The notes: generated from the letters alone by a model not told the origin. A stretch of DNA of 64,000 nucleotides from Homalodisca vitripennis (GCF_021130785.1 NC_060212.1:142854001-142918000), one strand, 5' to 3'; positions 47,527 through 58,989 are shown, counted from the stretch's first letter. Translations and numbers: made by a program.

Positions 47527-48690
47527 ACGATCAAATCAAATCAAATTTCTTTATTGCCAAGACATTGTTAACATGTATAGCATGCGTCAAATGACGTTAT
47601 TGTAACTAAAATTTTTTCCATCCGTTCTACATCAAAATCCTCAATCAAACATACAATTTCACCTTCATTCATTTCCTTTTATTCGCCAATCATCCCACCA
47701 CCAGCGACGGGGCGACATACCTATTGGCTGGTCTCCCAGTTTTTTGCCAAATACTCGTCGACATTATAAAATGCCTGTGTCGCTAAAAAGCGTTTTAGAC
47801 GAATTTTGAACGCCTTGGGCGTTGGGGCCATTTTTTATTCGGTGTGGCAGCTTGTTGATGAAATGAACTCCTGCTTGTGATGGCAGGCGTTCATAAATCA
47901 CCGTTCTGTGTTGGCCAATTCGGTAGTTTCCCCTGGCTCTGGTCTCATATGAATGTATGTCTTGGCCACTTGTCTTGACGCATTTTGACATACAATACTG
48001 TGTTGTTTCGAAAATGTAGAGACTCGGCAGGGTCAACAGCTGCAAACTTTTGAAAGATTCTCTGCATGACTCTCTGAATTTCAAATGTGCGATTATTCGA
48101 ATCGCTTGCTTTTGCAATCTGAAGACCCTCATCAACTGATTGTTTGCACAAGCACCCCACAATGCCACTCCGTAGGTAAGGTGGGGGTAAATCAAGCCAT
48201 AATACGCCGTCATCAGTACCTGAGTGGGGCAATATTTGGCTAGATTCCTCAAAACAAAATTTCCTGAGGATATTTTGGCGCAAACGTGATCAATTTGATT
48301 ATTCCATGTCAACCCTCGATCAAGGTGTATTCCAAGGAATCTCGAACTATAGACCTCTTCTAGTATGGAGTCTGCCAACATAGTGGCAGGACCACACCGA
48401 GAATCCACAGGCCGAAGAGCAAAGTTGATGACATTGGTCTTCGTTGTGTTTGTTTGGAGATTGAGGCTGTTGAAGTGTTGAACGCAATTGTTGACATCAA
48501 CAAAAGAGCGTTCTTCCAAGAGAGATGTTGATTTTTTCACTGAAAAAGAGAGTCGTGTCATCAGCATACTGCACGGCCTTTCCGTGCATTAGTGATGACT
48601 CAATGTCATTGACATATAGCAGAAACAGAATTGGGCTAAGAATAGATCCCTGAGGAACCCCATAGTCCAGTCGGATTTTGTTTGAAAGTT
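47527..48690 (-). mobile_element. 5'-truncated non-LTR retrotransposon (LINE)
   Basis: On the minus strand it carries the reverse-transcriptase C-terminal half (48690-47764), a 3' untranslated region of about 200 bp with an aataaag signal, and a short (TTTGA)n tail at about 47527-47548. 5' truncation and a simple-repeat tail are classic outcomes of target-primed reverse transcription. No clear target duplication was found. Sequence on either side is a second LINE's C-terminal fossil. Confidence 0.85.
47764..48690 (-). pseudogene. LINE reverse transcriptase, C-terminal part, one frameshift
   Basis: From 48690 the minus strand reads [10 protein letters not shown] then [19 protein letters not shown] (RT motif at about 48661-48605), then YADDTTLFF (catalytic YADD, 48568-48557). 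A frame change near 48530-48548, in runs of T and A, leads into a 250-codon open frame including KTNVINFALRP, FLGIHLDRGLTWNNQID, YYGLIYPHLTYGVALWG and LQKQAIRIIA, stopping at 47764. These are the RT palm end, thumb and post-RT region of Jockey/CR1-like LINEs. The endonuclease and first RT motifs are missing. The long intact frame implies fairly recent insertion. Clade assignment is tentative. Confidence 0.93.
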
Positions 48691-48699
48691 TTAATACAT

Positions 48700-48850
48700 T
48701 TTAATATTTACTAGCATATTCCACCCCTGCTAGTTTTTTTAGACCCCTCTCTACGCGGTCCTTCCATAATTTCTCTCGTGTTTTTGTGATGTTCCTTCCT
48801 GTTGGATTTTCTCCCGATATTTCTTTTACAGTTTTCCCTTTTTCTTTTGT
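48700..48850 (-). pseudogene. LINE C-terminal fossil, copy 2 (right flank of the LINE)
   Basis: The minus strand reads GENPTGRNITKTREKLWKD then RVERGLKKLAGVEYASK without a stop. It aligns with the 47400-47515 fossil (GENP/RENP; LRKD.VERD/LWKDRVERG). The two pieces are duplicates, not two halves of one element split by the insertion. Confidence 0.55.
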
Positions 48851-48859
48851 AATAAACAT

Positions 48860-50370
48860 TTTATACTACAGGCCTACATTTTCATATTCTAAGGTTCTAT
48901 AAAAATGGTGGTAAAATTGAGAGACATAGATCAATCAGTTGAGACGGTACTGCAAAACCTATAAAGAATTAACTATAAATTACAGAACATACCAAGTAAA
49001 GTTACCAACTTTCCTTAAGATGCTAGATCGTAGTATTGGTAAAAATTCATGAAAGGTAATGTATTACGTGGGAAAAGGCAAATAAGAATGTGACGTAAGT
49101 TTAACTCCCTCAGCAGGAGCCTGCGGTAGTTCCGTCCCATCCCATCGTTAACTACCTAATAAAGAAACAATTTCCAGAACAACCTGCAAATAAAAGAGGG
49201 CGGAGGTGTATAAATGGAGCGATTTATCAAAGTTGGTAATATCATAGAAGAGGGAGGTTGTTGAGGGGTGATAGGGAGGGGCGATGAGCTGAGGGGCGCG
49301 TGCTGTTATATTGTGAAGAATTCTATTCCAGGGATTCAAATTGGGAATAGAATTCTGAAATAATATACTGCTTCATTTAAAAATTTTCTGACAATGAGTT
49401 TTGAATGAGACAAGAATTGTTGTAGTAATTTTTATTGTGAAATAGTGTATCCGCCTTGACATCCTGAATATATAATCCTCTTTTTATCTGATTACCTATG
49501 ATAAAATAAACTTTAAACAAAGATAATACTGATAGTACGGTTGTATAAGAAAAATATAAATTAGTCCAATGTTGTTATTATTATAAATAATATTATTTTT
49601 TAATGGCGTTTATAATGTACGAATTTATGACACGTTCCTAAAGCTTGTTGTTTTCAAAATTTATTATGATCTATTTGTCATCACAATGAAATTACTTTTA
49701 GGGATTAATTAAATAAAATAATTATTTTCTATTTTTAATTTAAAACACAAAGCACTTTTGTGTATCTTTCACAAACTTACCATAAAATTATTTCTTTGTT
49801 AAACTTAAAAGATGTTTACGCCCTCAGTTATGATCGTAAAATTTATATGTGGTGTTTATTTAATCCAAAAATATGATTGGTAAGCATCATTAAGATACGC
49901 TTTGTACTTTTTCTTGTATAATGCATAATCTTTGAATATTGAAATTATAAAGTATACAATAAGTTCGAGACATGTTGACAAACAACAACAATTTGACAAA
50001 TTTACGTCAATTTAAATGTTTTTTTTATGTTTAATCTTTCAGGTGATATATGATTTAGTAGTATATTATAAATTTTAAAAATAACTATGTCTTTGTTCTA
50101 CAAAAATGACATCGATTCACCATTAATAATTCGGAAACCAGTATGTATTGTTTGAGGAAAATTCTGTATTTTAAAATGCGACTCAAGTCTATGTTCTACA
50201 AGAATAACTGATAAACCATTTACTAATACAGGAATTGATATTGGCCTTAGAGGAAAAGAATGAGGGAAATAGGGTTCTTGGATTCTAAGTATATAAGACA
50301 ATCTATTTTTCCTTAGAAAATGGCAATGACCTGTTTTAATTTGTTTAAGATCAAATTCACAAAAAAGTAC
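48860..50370. other. AT-rich stretch, nothing recognised
   Basis: A GC-rich patch near 49110-49150 (cctgcggtagttccgtcccatcc) and polypurine 49230-49300 (gaggttgttgaggggtg) are unexplained. No gene. Confidence 0.45.
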
Positions 50371-50375
50371 TTAAT

Positions 50376-50447
50376 CCGCCAGGACTCGAATCCAAATCTC
50401 TCACTTGCCGGTCGAGCATGCTACCACTTCACCACAGACCCCTTACT
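50376..50447 (-). mobile_element. tRNA-like sequence, SINE head or tRNA pseudogene
   Basis: The minus strand reads ggtctgtggtgaagtggtag (A-box), catgctcgaccggcaagtg (anticodon region, loop ccggcaa), ggattcgagtcctgg (B-box). Stems are poor (anticodon stem with an A-G mismatch; acceptor halves do not pair), so it is not a functional tRNA. No second copy of a body was found in the window. Confidence 0.5.
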
Positions 50448-50589
50448 TTTGAGTTCAATGATTTGTTAGTGTCACTGTAATAGAATATATTTAATCGCGA
50501 TCTGTTACATCAATCACAGTTAGTTCACGAGATACGTATTCATTTTTACTGAGCCACCAGTTGCTATAACACGAGACCTATCACACACA

Positions 50590-50860
50590 AGCGAGGTGAG
50601 AGGTGCTCATATCTGAGTCTTCTGCAGGAGATTGCTGGCGATTGTGTGATGAGGGTAGACATGATTGACAGCTGCTTACAATCGCACCACGGACAGACAG
50701 ACAGACGTCGGACAGCACATGTAATATTCAGCTGAACAAAGTCTGCAGTGGTCGCGGAAAACTGTGCTGAATATACAATCGGTCCATTTCCGTATTTCCA
50801 CTTGTTTCGTCCATGATCGTGCTTTAAGGTTTCATTGTCATTGTCAAAAGTATTGACTGC
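50590..50860. promoter_or_regulatory. Candidate cis-regulatory block with an Exd/Hth composite site
   Basis: TGATTGACAG at 50662-50671 is the exact composite binding site of Extradenticle/Homothorax (PBX/MEIS) dimers, overlapping an E-box CAGCTG (50669-50674). The surrounding 270 bp is compositionally balanced. Expected chance occurrence of a given 10-mer in 64 kb is roughly one in ten (both strands), so support is modest. Confidence 0.35.
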
Positions 50861-51164
50861 GTCAGTTATTAATTTTTAATATTCTTATTTCAAAGAAGGA
50901 CTCGTCAATGCGAAATGTACGGCTACGGCTGCGAATACAAATGTTGAAACTAGAATCATGTAACAGGGAAGTTGACTGATGATCTGTTCTCCTTGTCCAT
51001 TTTAGATTAAAGATTTCCTCAATTACCAGATGAAATAAATGATTTAAGTTGTTATTATTAAATACCTGTTTTAATTTTACTGATATGAATGACCATCAAA
51101 CTTGTATAATGGGTTAAATCTTTGCAGGTATTTTTACACAACTTCTGACTGATTTATTTAAAAC

Positions 51165-51200
51165 TAGCTGTTGCCCATGGGTTCGCATACAATTAATTAT
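51165..51200 (+). repeat. Insect repeat start (ACTAGCTGTTGCCCATGGGTTCGC)
   Basis: aactagctgttgcccatggg followed by ttcgcatac. It matches the better kept actagctgtttcccgcggc + ttcgcacgc at 56412, a motif seen very widely in insect genomes. Confidence 0.6.
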
Positions 51201-51692
51201 TAAAATAGAATTCCGTTAATTATTTATTACACATGTTACTTATGTGTTCATTGTTAAAAGGATCAGAGGTTAAGAGAAATCGCAACGTAATTTGAACTCC
51301 CAACCCTCTCGCCTCCTGTGCCGATTTTTTACGATGAGATATTTTGGGCTACAAAAATTAAAATTAATTTATGATATATTCTAAATAGTGGGAGTCGATT
51401 CCCCTAATTTTTAGGCATATTCAAACTAGGTTTCTGCAACGCTTCTATGGACAATAGGTCGTATTTAGAATTAAAAGTAATTAAATACAAACAAAAATAT
51501 TAAGTAGATTTATTATTATTAATTTAAAATGCACACGTTTTATATTCTTTGTAGTTTTTGTATGATGAACTAACTGTATTATCTTTGAGCTCTGTTTAGA
51601 TCAGTTGGTTATGTTAACATTTGCAACCTCAAAACGGGCTCTGCCTTAAGGTGCAATATTACTTCTTCCACAAAAAACTTTGTCATGGCAAC

Positions 51693-51693
<1 letters not shown>

Positions 51694-51750
<57 letters not shown>

Positions 51751-51765
51751 GTGTGTGTGTGTGTG
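51694..51765. repeat. (TA)n(GT)n compound microsatellite
   Basis: About 26 TA units followed by about 8 GT units. Confidence 0.97.
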
Positions 51766-52019
51766 GCATTGTTTGTTTTATTGTAATTGTGATGAACTGT
51801 ATATTTTGTGTTTGCATATAAATATGTATGTGTTATTGTAACTAAATGTATTGTATATTTTGGAAGAACAATAAATTATTATTATTATTATTTTTATTTT
51901 GTGCAGAATAAAACTGGTAATGTTTTATTCCGTTATTCCATTTCTGCTTACGAGTAAAACCGCTGTCCACGTAGTGTTGAGCGCATTTTTTTATGGATTT
52001 TACAATGCGCAACCCTTTT

Positions 52020-52330
52020 TATCGGCTTGATTTCCAGCAGTAAATCTAGGCAATAAAGTGGAACTGTGCAGAACCATCCGTCTTGTGGAGACGGTCCAGC
52101 AAATCCTGTTAAATGAAATCCGTCCCCCGCGACAGATTATTGCATAGTTGGGCTCCATAAATAGTGGCCGTCATTACAGCCCACCCCGGCCTTGGCCCCG
52201 CCAGAGCCAGACCCCAGCACCCTTCGCCACTCCACTCCGTTAAGTGATATGAATTGTAAAAACAACCCTTATCAATATCAAATTGCTGTTTGAACTTGAC
52301 TTCGGCTCAATTGGCTTTCTAAACAACCCC
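52020..52330. promoter_or_regulatory. GC-rich block, regulatory or unrecognised exon candidate
   Basis: A compositionally distinct ~300 bp (for example accccggccttggccccgcc near 52182) with gagacgg/ccgtct-type inverted bits (ccgtcttgtggagacgg, 52078-52094) and an imperfect CArG-like ccataaatagtgg at 52152. No sustained frame; identity unknown. Confidence 0.3.
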
Positions 52331-52339
52331 CAGACTTTT

Positions 52340-53770
52340 GTGGCTCAAGACTTCTGTCTCTGGTCTGTAGACTGTAGACTGTCTTGTCTTTGATTTTGGT
52401 GTTCCGACAGAAGTTTTCAAGAAGTGACCATAACACACTCACGTCACATAAGTATGCAGAATGACGAACTAACTATGCATGTTTTTTTGATTTTATGAGG
52501 CTCAACGTATTGTCTTATACTTATTAGTCATATAAACGCTTAAAACATATCGTTACGATAACGTTACTCATTCAAATGTGGAGTTCCTCAAGTACATTCC
52601 ATAAACCCACTTTTCTTCATTATCCTTGTAACAAATTTATTACAATTATTAAAATTATTTACCCCCCTTCAAATCTCAAGTAGACAACGGCAACGCTCTT
52701 GATAGTTTTCTCAGGATTTGCATTGCTGTGTTGATATACAGTATGTAAATTGATCCCAAATGCCTTGGAATGAACCTAAATCTAAGCTAACCTATCCATA
52801 TCAATCATTATTCATATATTTTATTAGTTCTTGCAATCTTCAATGCACCTAACCCAAGTCCACTGTAGGCAAATGCTTTATTTCAATATTCTTTTCATAA
52901 AGTATCTTTCTTTTCTTCTGCATTTTCTGTACACTTATCTCTACCAAAGAGAAACAGATTACGTTTTAGAAACCCTTAAAATCCAGCTACATATACTCAA
53001 AAACAAGAATATAACACAATTAAAGGAGTTTATCCTTTACAACTTTCACAAGTTTTGGTTCCTGCATCCATACATACATGCTTACGTATATGGTCTATTA
53101 CTTACTTAGAAGGGTTACGTAATGTCACAACCATAGTATTGTAATCACGTGTATCTTATGTAAACCTAACCGTTTCGCTCATGAATATTCCGTAGTTTAC
53201 TTGGAAACCGAGGTATATGTGTTAATAGTAGTGATGTTATTAGTAATAGTACTATTGATACTACTTTGTTCCTTATTCAATGGACTTTATACCTCTCACA
53301 TTGTTAAGTTTTATCCATACAGTGATTGTGTCAATGTTCGTCTCAGATAGCTGTAATCCAAGAATTAATTATCAACGGCCTTAAAAAATAAAAACAGCGC
53401 TATAAAACCACATTACCTAATAAAAAACACTTCCTAAGAAAAGGTTTAAGATAGTCTTTTCCTTCAAGTGCCCTTCATCTGTTATTTTACATACGAATTA
53501 GGCGAAAACCAGTAGGAAGAAAATTATAATGCTACCAACAGAAATGCTTTTTTCGTAAAATAAATTATAATTTCAAAAGAAGATTTTACTTGCAGTGAGT
53601 ATCAGATTCTTTAGAACCATTTCATCTCTCATAGATTAAAATAATAATAATCTACTATGACAATAAGATAAAATGTTTAACTTTAAATAAACTGATCGTT
53701 TAGTATACAAACAATTCTTTCTTACTTTTCTTTGTCAGCCTGGTTGTATGGAGTTTGTTCTAACTAGGTT
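52340..53770. other. AT-rich stretch, nothing recognised
   Basis: The 92-codon frame at 52831-53109 has AT-driven composition and no motif. Otherwise nothing. Confidence 0.45.
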
Positions 53771-53774
53771 TTTG

Positions 53775-53915
53775 GTGGTAAAATCTGGATAAGAGCACAA
53801 TCTCCAGTCTGGGTCCATTTGTGCGTGATTTGTGACCAGCGACGACACCCGTCCCACTCCCGCAACCACATATTGAGTGAGGGTCCTTGTATTAAACATT
53901 CCACAGCCAGCGGAC
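53775..53915 (-). repeat. Dispersed repeat shared with 57560-57680
   Basis: On the minus strand both read tggaatgt(tt/cc)aatacaag, ...actcaatatgtgg, ...tcacaaatcac, then (g/tt)cacaa in order. The homology is about 110 bp with indels. This copy has higher GC (gggagtgggacgggtgtcg). Family unknown. Confidence 0.55.
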
Positions 53916-54720
53916 TACCCTGCGCGCTCATCTTACTACACCTCCTATCCATTCGGCTGTTTCCGGAATTATACAACTCCGAAATTATGAATATATACCA
54001 CTTAGACAACAATTTAGTCGATCTATCTTGCCATTACAAATAGTCGTGTTCATTTTGAGGCTAAGATTACCGATACTCACAATTTTCTTAATTGTAATAA
54101 TAGTTTTAAAAAAATGGAATTTTAGCCAGAAAGTCAATTTAAGAATTAAAAATGTATATATTTGTTTTAAACAACAATTACAAATACATTTGCGAAAATA
54201 ATATATTCTAGAGTTTCATTTAAAATCACTTAAACATTTCTTACCGGAAGGTTTACGCCATTTTTATGTTTGCAAGAAAACTGGAAAGTATTCAATAATC
54301 AGCATTAGAAACATATCACGTTAAGTGTATTGCATAAATAAATAAGTTTATTATATCAGGAACACATAATGTTAGGGATGTATCGTGTAAAACTCGTTTA
54401 TTGTATCAGGAAATTGTCATGTTAAAGTATATGGTTAAAACTATGTATCAGGAACCTGTCCTAATTGTTGTTACTGGGAATTCAAAAACCGAAAACAATT
54501 GTTTTAAACGATTTTATTGTTAGTGAATGGTTAATTACACATACCTGAATTTTGAATCCGGTGTTTCTGAAACACCGAGCAAACCTACCAACATCTATGT
54601 TTTAATAACTGTCTATAAATGAGTAAATACTTATATATTAACTCAAATGCAGTGATAAAATACAAGCAAAAGAGTTACAATATTGCACTAAGGCTAAAAT
54701 AAAATACAGTCTTCAAGAAA

Positions 54721-54753
54721 AGCGCTAAGCGTGAACCCCACCCGCTTAGCGCT
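54721..54753. other. GC-rich perfect hairpin
   Basis: AGCGCTAAGCG (54721-54731) and CGCTTAGCGCT (54743-54753), loop TGAACCCCACC. It is flanked by aagaa / ttctt, which can extend the stem weakly. Unusually stable in this AT-rich context. No Sm-site or tRNA context seen. Confidence 0.75.
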
Positions 54754-54759
54754 CTTCTT

Positions 54760-56160
54760 TAACTTCATTAAAGAAGGCGTACTAGTGCATATCCCGATAC
54801 TCGTCAAATACATAAGTGTACGGTAATAAACGTTAAAATGAAAGTAACCAAACACCCATACAAAACCTACCAAAAAAAACCCAAAAATAAACTACCAAAA
54901 ATTACTAAATGATGTTTGCCCAGTCTTAATAATATTACTTAAACATACAGTTATGAAGATCCAAAAAACTTACATTTTTTTTTATTTTACGAATGTATTA
55001 TATATAAACCCTAGAATATAGCAAGAGTGGAACTCAATAATTAAAGAAGCAAACTGGTCTGGATAAGCAACTATTAGTAAGGCAAATTTAATACTGTTAT
55101 GGGTTTAAGTATGCATCACACATTTAATCTTTATCAGCTTATAAAAATTGTTGTAATCATGTTTCTAATTATTTATTTATGTAATATTTTTCTTAACGTG
55201 ATATGTTTCTAATTCAAACAAATTTTCTTCGAAGTATCCTTATTATGATAAGTTTCTGAAACAATAAAGACATTTAAAACAATATAAAGTTACAATTTTC
55301 GTTAGGTTTGTTTTTGTATGACAAAGAAGAACCACCAACTCATATATTCATAGCTCTCTAAAGGGTAATTAAATTTAAAAAATACCAGTAAAAATCTGAC
55401 CATAGTACCACATGGTTTGGTGTCTAAAAATGATCACATGTTATTGATTGTTATTATTAAGACAGTTTATTCGTTTACTTTGAATATTTTGAACAGGTTA
55501 TACTTAATAAACACGCATCTCGTTAACCAGTATATACAAGCTTTATTGTTGAATAGGAATAAACACAACCTTTTCGAATATTAGCAACAAAACTATAGGG
55601 AAACGCATGATGTTTAGTTTACGTTAAAACCATAAACTAAAAATGATTCACGTAGTTATCTTTAATGATTGAAATAATAAAATAAATTTGGTGAGATTTA
55701 GTGAAGCTTATTACGCGTAGGGCTTGAAAATTTTAATTTCAGCCTGTATTCAAGAAAGATGTATAGTTTAGATGTCGGAAGCTACATATAGTTTTGTAAT
55801 GTCATAAGAAGTGGTTTCTTGTACTAGTAAACGTATAGTATGTTATCTATACGTTTAAACTTTAGATTGGTAAACAGTCGTATAACTAAAACTTAAATAA
55901 CCAGTTCTGGATCTTGAGGTTCTAGATTTTAAGTTTTTGAGGCCCTTGCCACACTTGTGTTATTTCAATTTACAATTATTTACTTGTGATGACAGATTTT
56001 TTAGATTTACTTGAAATAAAACTTATAGAATAACATCGTTTGTTTTTGAAAGCGTTTAAAAGTGTTTTTGTTTTTAAAATATAATTTTAACAACCTTAAT
56101 ATTTTCTCTGTATTTATATTTTATTGGCTGAGCTTTATCGAAGTGTATCGTTTGTATTGC
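54760..56160. other. AT-rich stretch, nothing recognised
   Basis: No supported feature. Confidence 0.5.
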
Positions 56161-56164
56161 TGGA

Positions 56165-56400
56165 CAGTGTGTGCATTTTTGTCTGTCCGACCGTCCGCAC
56201 GTCATCTCGAAAACGAATTGATCTATAGACTTCAAATGTTTACATGAAACTTAATTTATATATGAGGAACACCGAGTTCAATGAGGGAGTGCCATGTAAT
56301 TTAGATGAGAGTTAGTGAATATTTTTACATTAGTCTTATGGGTAACATTGATTTAAACAAAAAGATCGCAGAATAATAAATTTGTAAACAAGCTCAGTAC
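56165..56400 (+). repeat. Dispersed repeat related to 26085-26290
   Basis: tttgtctgtccgaccgtccg, tctcgaaaacgaattgatc, tatatgaggaacaccgag, gtgccatgtaatttagatg, gttagtgaatattttta, tcttatgggtaacat and aataaatttgtaa follow the 26085 copy in order. Non-coding. Confidence 0.7.
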
Positions 56401-56408
56401 AATTATAA

Positions 56409-56560
56409 TAAACTAGCTGTTTCCCGCGGCTTCGCACGCTTTACGTAAGCCTTGGCCATGTATTTGCACTTCTGGTTCAAGTGCATTATATTTCTAACAC
56501 CGATGTAGAGTTTGCCTTGTTGTCACGATCAAGAAAATCTGTGTATGCTTATTATATAGC
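56409..56560 (+). repeat. Insect repeat with the ACTAGCTGTTTCCCGCGGC start and a 42.4-kb array monomer
   Basis: After actagctgtttcccgcggcttcgc (split) it reads catgtatttgcacttctggttcaa, ttatatttctaacaccgatg, tagagtttgccttgttgtcacg. The last three blocks match the first unit of the 42420-43050 array, tying that array to this repeat family. Confidence 0.6.
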
Positions 56561-56897
56561 CATTATACACGTACATGTATTTTATTATAAAGCGGTCTAA
56601 CAGTCAAGCTTTAAGTTCAACCATATATTTAACATAAAAACAAACATATATTCTAACTTAGTGCCTTCAAATAGTCTTTGGCAAATTAATATACGTAAAC
56701 TGTCTCGTAATTGCAGTTTATAATGTGCAGGCGCTTTGAAAACTTTTATATTTTGCAGCGCCACCTCGTGGTGAGTTTTATAAATGAGTATAGCATATAA
56801 ACATTCTCCGTCGAAAAGTACATATACATTCAAATTTTCATAATGATCGGTCAAATAGTGTACGATTCCATAAAGGACAAACACACAAACATTCATT

Positions 56898-56933
<36 letters not shown>

Positions 56934-56945
56934 ATATATATATAT
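56898..56945. repeat. (AT)n microsatellite
   Basis: Two AT runs joined by an att interruption. Confidence 0.93.
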
Positions 56946-57329
56946 GTTTAAACAGTGAATGAATAATAAATAAATGTTTAAATAAATTGTGTACAGTCAT
57001 ATGAGGTTTAACAAGTAAGGCTTTTATTCATAGAATACAAAAAATAAAAATAATAAAGTGGAAGTCAACGTTCAAAATCGGTGGCGTTATTCAAATTCAG
57101 AATAATATATGTTGTAGTACTTTCGCTAGCTTACTAGAACTTTTATTTGAACACGCTACAAAACTTAACTTACTGGACAAAGAGTGAATGTATTATGTGG
57201 AAAGACATTTTGAGAAAGATTTAACCCGTGAACTTTGAAATGTTAGTTAAAATTTCATTTCTACTTAGAAAACAATGATTTCTATGATGGTGCATGTCCA
57301 ACCATTAAAATTGCTGGAAACATTCATTT

Positions 57330-57425
57330 TTCGGTATGATTGTACGCATGTCTGTCTGCCCCCAGGACACACAGAGAAAGAAATGAGCTATATAGATTTG
57401 AAATTTGGCATTCAACCTTAGTGAA
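57330..57425 (+). repeat. Dispersed repeat fragment (TGTCTGTCTG type)
   Basis: cgcatgtctgtctgccccc, gaaagaaatgagctatatag, atttgaaatttggcattc: the same pattern as the 5945 and 12680 fragments. Confidence 0.4.
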
Positions 57426-57559
57426 ACCTGTTACGTGATATGTTGCATACTCTTTACCTTGTTTAGGTAATGTTTATTAAACTTTGTTCTCTCTTGTGTA
57501 AATATAAGTTCGGGTTCTCTTTGATCCCTCCTAAACGTCACATTAACACTGATGAAGAA

Positions 57560-57680
57560 AACTGAAGGAGGAATCCTGGCGTAGCTAGCGCTGAGGTTTA
57601 ATTTGTTGTGAAGTGATTTGTGAAAGATGGACTCTACATTCCGCCACATATTGAGTCTTGTATTGGACATTCCAAGGAGA
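57560..57680 (-). repeat. Dispersed repeat shared with 53775-53915
   Basis: See the 53775 entry for the shared blocks; here the minus strand continues aaattaaacctcagcgctag. Confidence 0.55.
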
Positions 57681-57689
57681 AGTCCCCTC

Positions 57690-58615
57690 TCAGGCTCCTC
57701 GACCTCCTTAGTTACAGTCTTCCTTATTGATCCTCCTTGTTCTCATTGAATAATTAACAATACATTGCAAAGAGAAGCATATGATGCAGTTAGTTTAAAA
57801 CGATCCTTATTATTTATTACTATATAAACACCACAACTTTCCAAACTCCATAAATTTTTATTAATAGAAACTAAAAGAAAAAATTATAAATTAATCAGGA
57901 ACAATAAACAAGAATTTAACAATGTGTTTACTCATTTCATAATTATACTTATATTTATATTATATTATATAACATATACATTTTCATATATGAATATTTT
58001 CATATTCATATTTTTTCCTTTTGTAATACATATATGTATACATTTTATATTTATACATATATGTATTACAAAGAGAGTATGTATTTTGAATTCTAAAATA
58101 TTGATATTTATCAAAGATAACTGATTTTTACAGAATTTTAGGCTCTAAAAAAATCAATAATAATATTGTATTTATTTTTATCGCGATTTTAACCTAAAAA
58201 CGATCCATCCTCTATAAATTGTACAGCTTACTTTGAAAACGTAGTGTTAAGTTATCGTTATTATGCGTTATTTCTGCTATAAGTTTTGTTTAATTTAATT
58301 TTTTAGTTTTAAAATTATAATGGATTACTACAAAGTCTTATTTTATAGCAATATTATTAAATTATGATTGAATTGGTAAGCTGTAATTATCATAAAACTA
58401 TTGAAGCCTATATTTTTGAATGTAAACTCAGATAGTGGATTCGAACCAAACGGACAAACTTATTACACATCATTATTCCTTCCTAAATTAATTAAATCTA
58501 TTTGAAGTAAAAAATTAATACGTGTTAGCTGTGGTAAGATCCTTAGTTTTTTAAATAATATTTTAAATAAGAAAGTAAACTACTCGATTTGGAAATTACT
58601 AGAGAACTGGAACAA
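57690..58615. other. Very AT-rich stretch
   Basis: Apart from the hairpin at 58020-58072 there is no supported feature. A B-box-like tggattcgaacc at 58437 lacks a tRNA fold. Confidence 0.5.
58020..58072. other. Perfect 21-bp stem hairpin
   Basis: tttgtaatacatatatgtata (58020-58040) is the exact reverse complement of 58052-58072, with an 11-nt loop. AT-rich, so partly expected from composition, but the exact 21-bp match is notable. Confidence 0.85.
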
Positions 58616-58619
58616 ACCT

Positions 58620-58980
58620 TTTTCCTTCCATTGTGTCCAGTTTAATCCAATTTCTGCAGCTAACACACTGCTCGTGTACGGCTTGAGCTGCAACAACAAC
58701 GCAAGATGTATTTACGACCATCAAGCAACACCACCGATAAAGGTTTACGACCGGCCGACCATTTACGATAAAAACTGACTGCCGTTCTTGACAGCGCGTG
58801 CCTAATTGTGGTTGTTCTTGTCCCTGGTTATTGTTATTGCTCTGTTAGTCACAACACCGTGTCCTTGCCGCGACACTCCTCGGTGAGATACTGTAACGGC
58901 TCTTCATATGTAACATCCGCCCCTGTGATCCTGTTACTTGGGCCATACCTGTTACTTTTTATCGGTGACAGCGAAAATTG
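58620..58980. promoter_or_regulatory. Enhancer candidate with three TTTACGA sites
   Basis: A GC-balanced block in AT-rich DNA. TTTACGAC at 58711-58718 and 58744-58751 and TTTACGAT at 58762-58769 lie within 59 bp. TTTAC/TTTACGA is the preferred core of Caudal/Abd-B-class homeodomains. gttacttgggccatacctgttac (58933-58955) adds repeated gttac words. No coding frame. Confidence 0.4.
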
Positions 58981-58989
58981 AGACTTACA

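Noticed and set aside
50376..50447. Functional tRNA-Ala/Gly gene on the minus strand
   Set aside because: A and B boxes are present but acceptor and anticodon stems do not pair.
52831..53109. 92-codon frame
   Set aside because: AT-driven codon choice, no motif, no splice or promoter context.
58432..58450. tRNA B-box (ggttcgaatcca on the minus strand)
   Set aside because: No A-box or cloverleaf upstream; a single 12-bp match is expected by chance.
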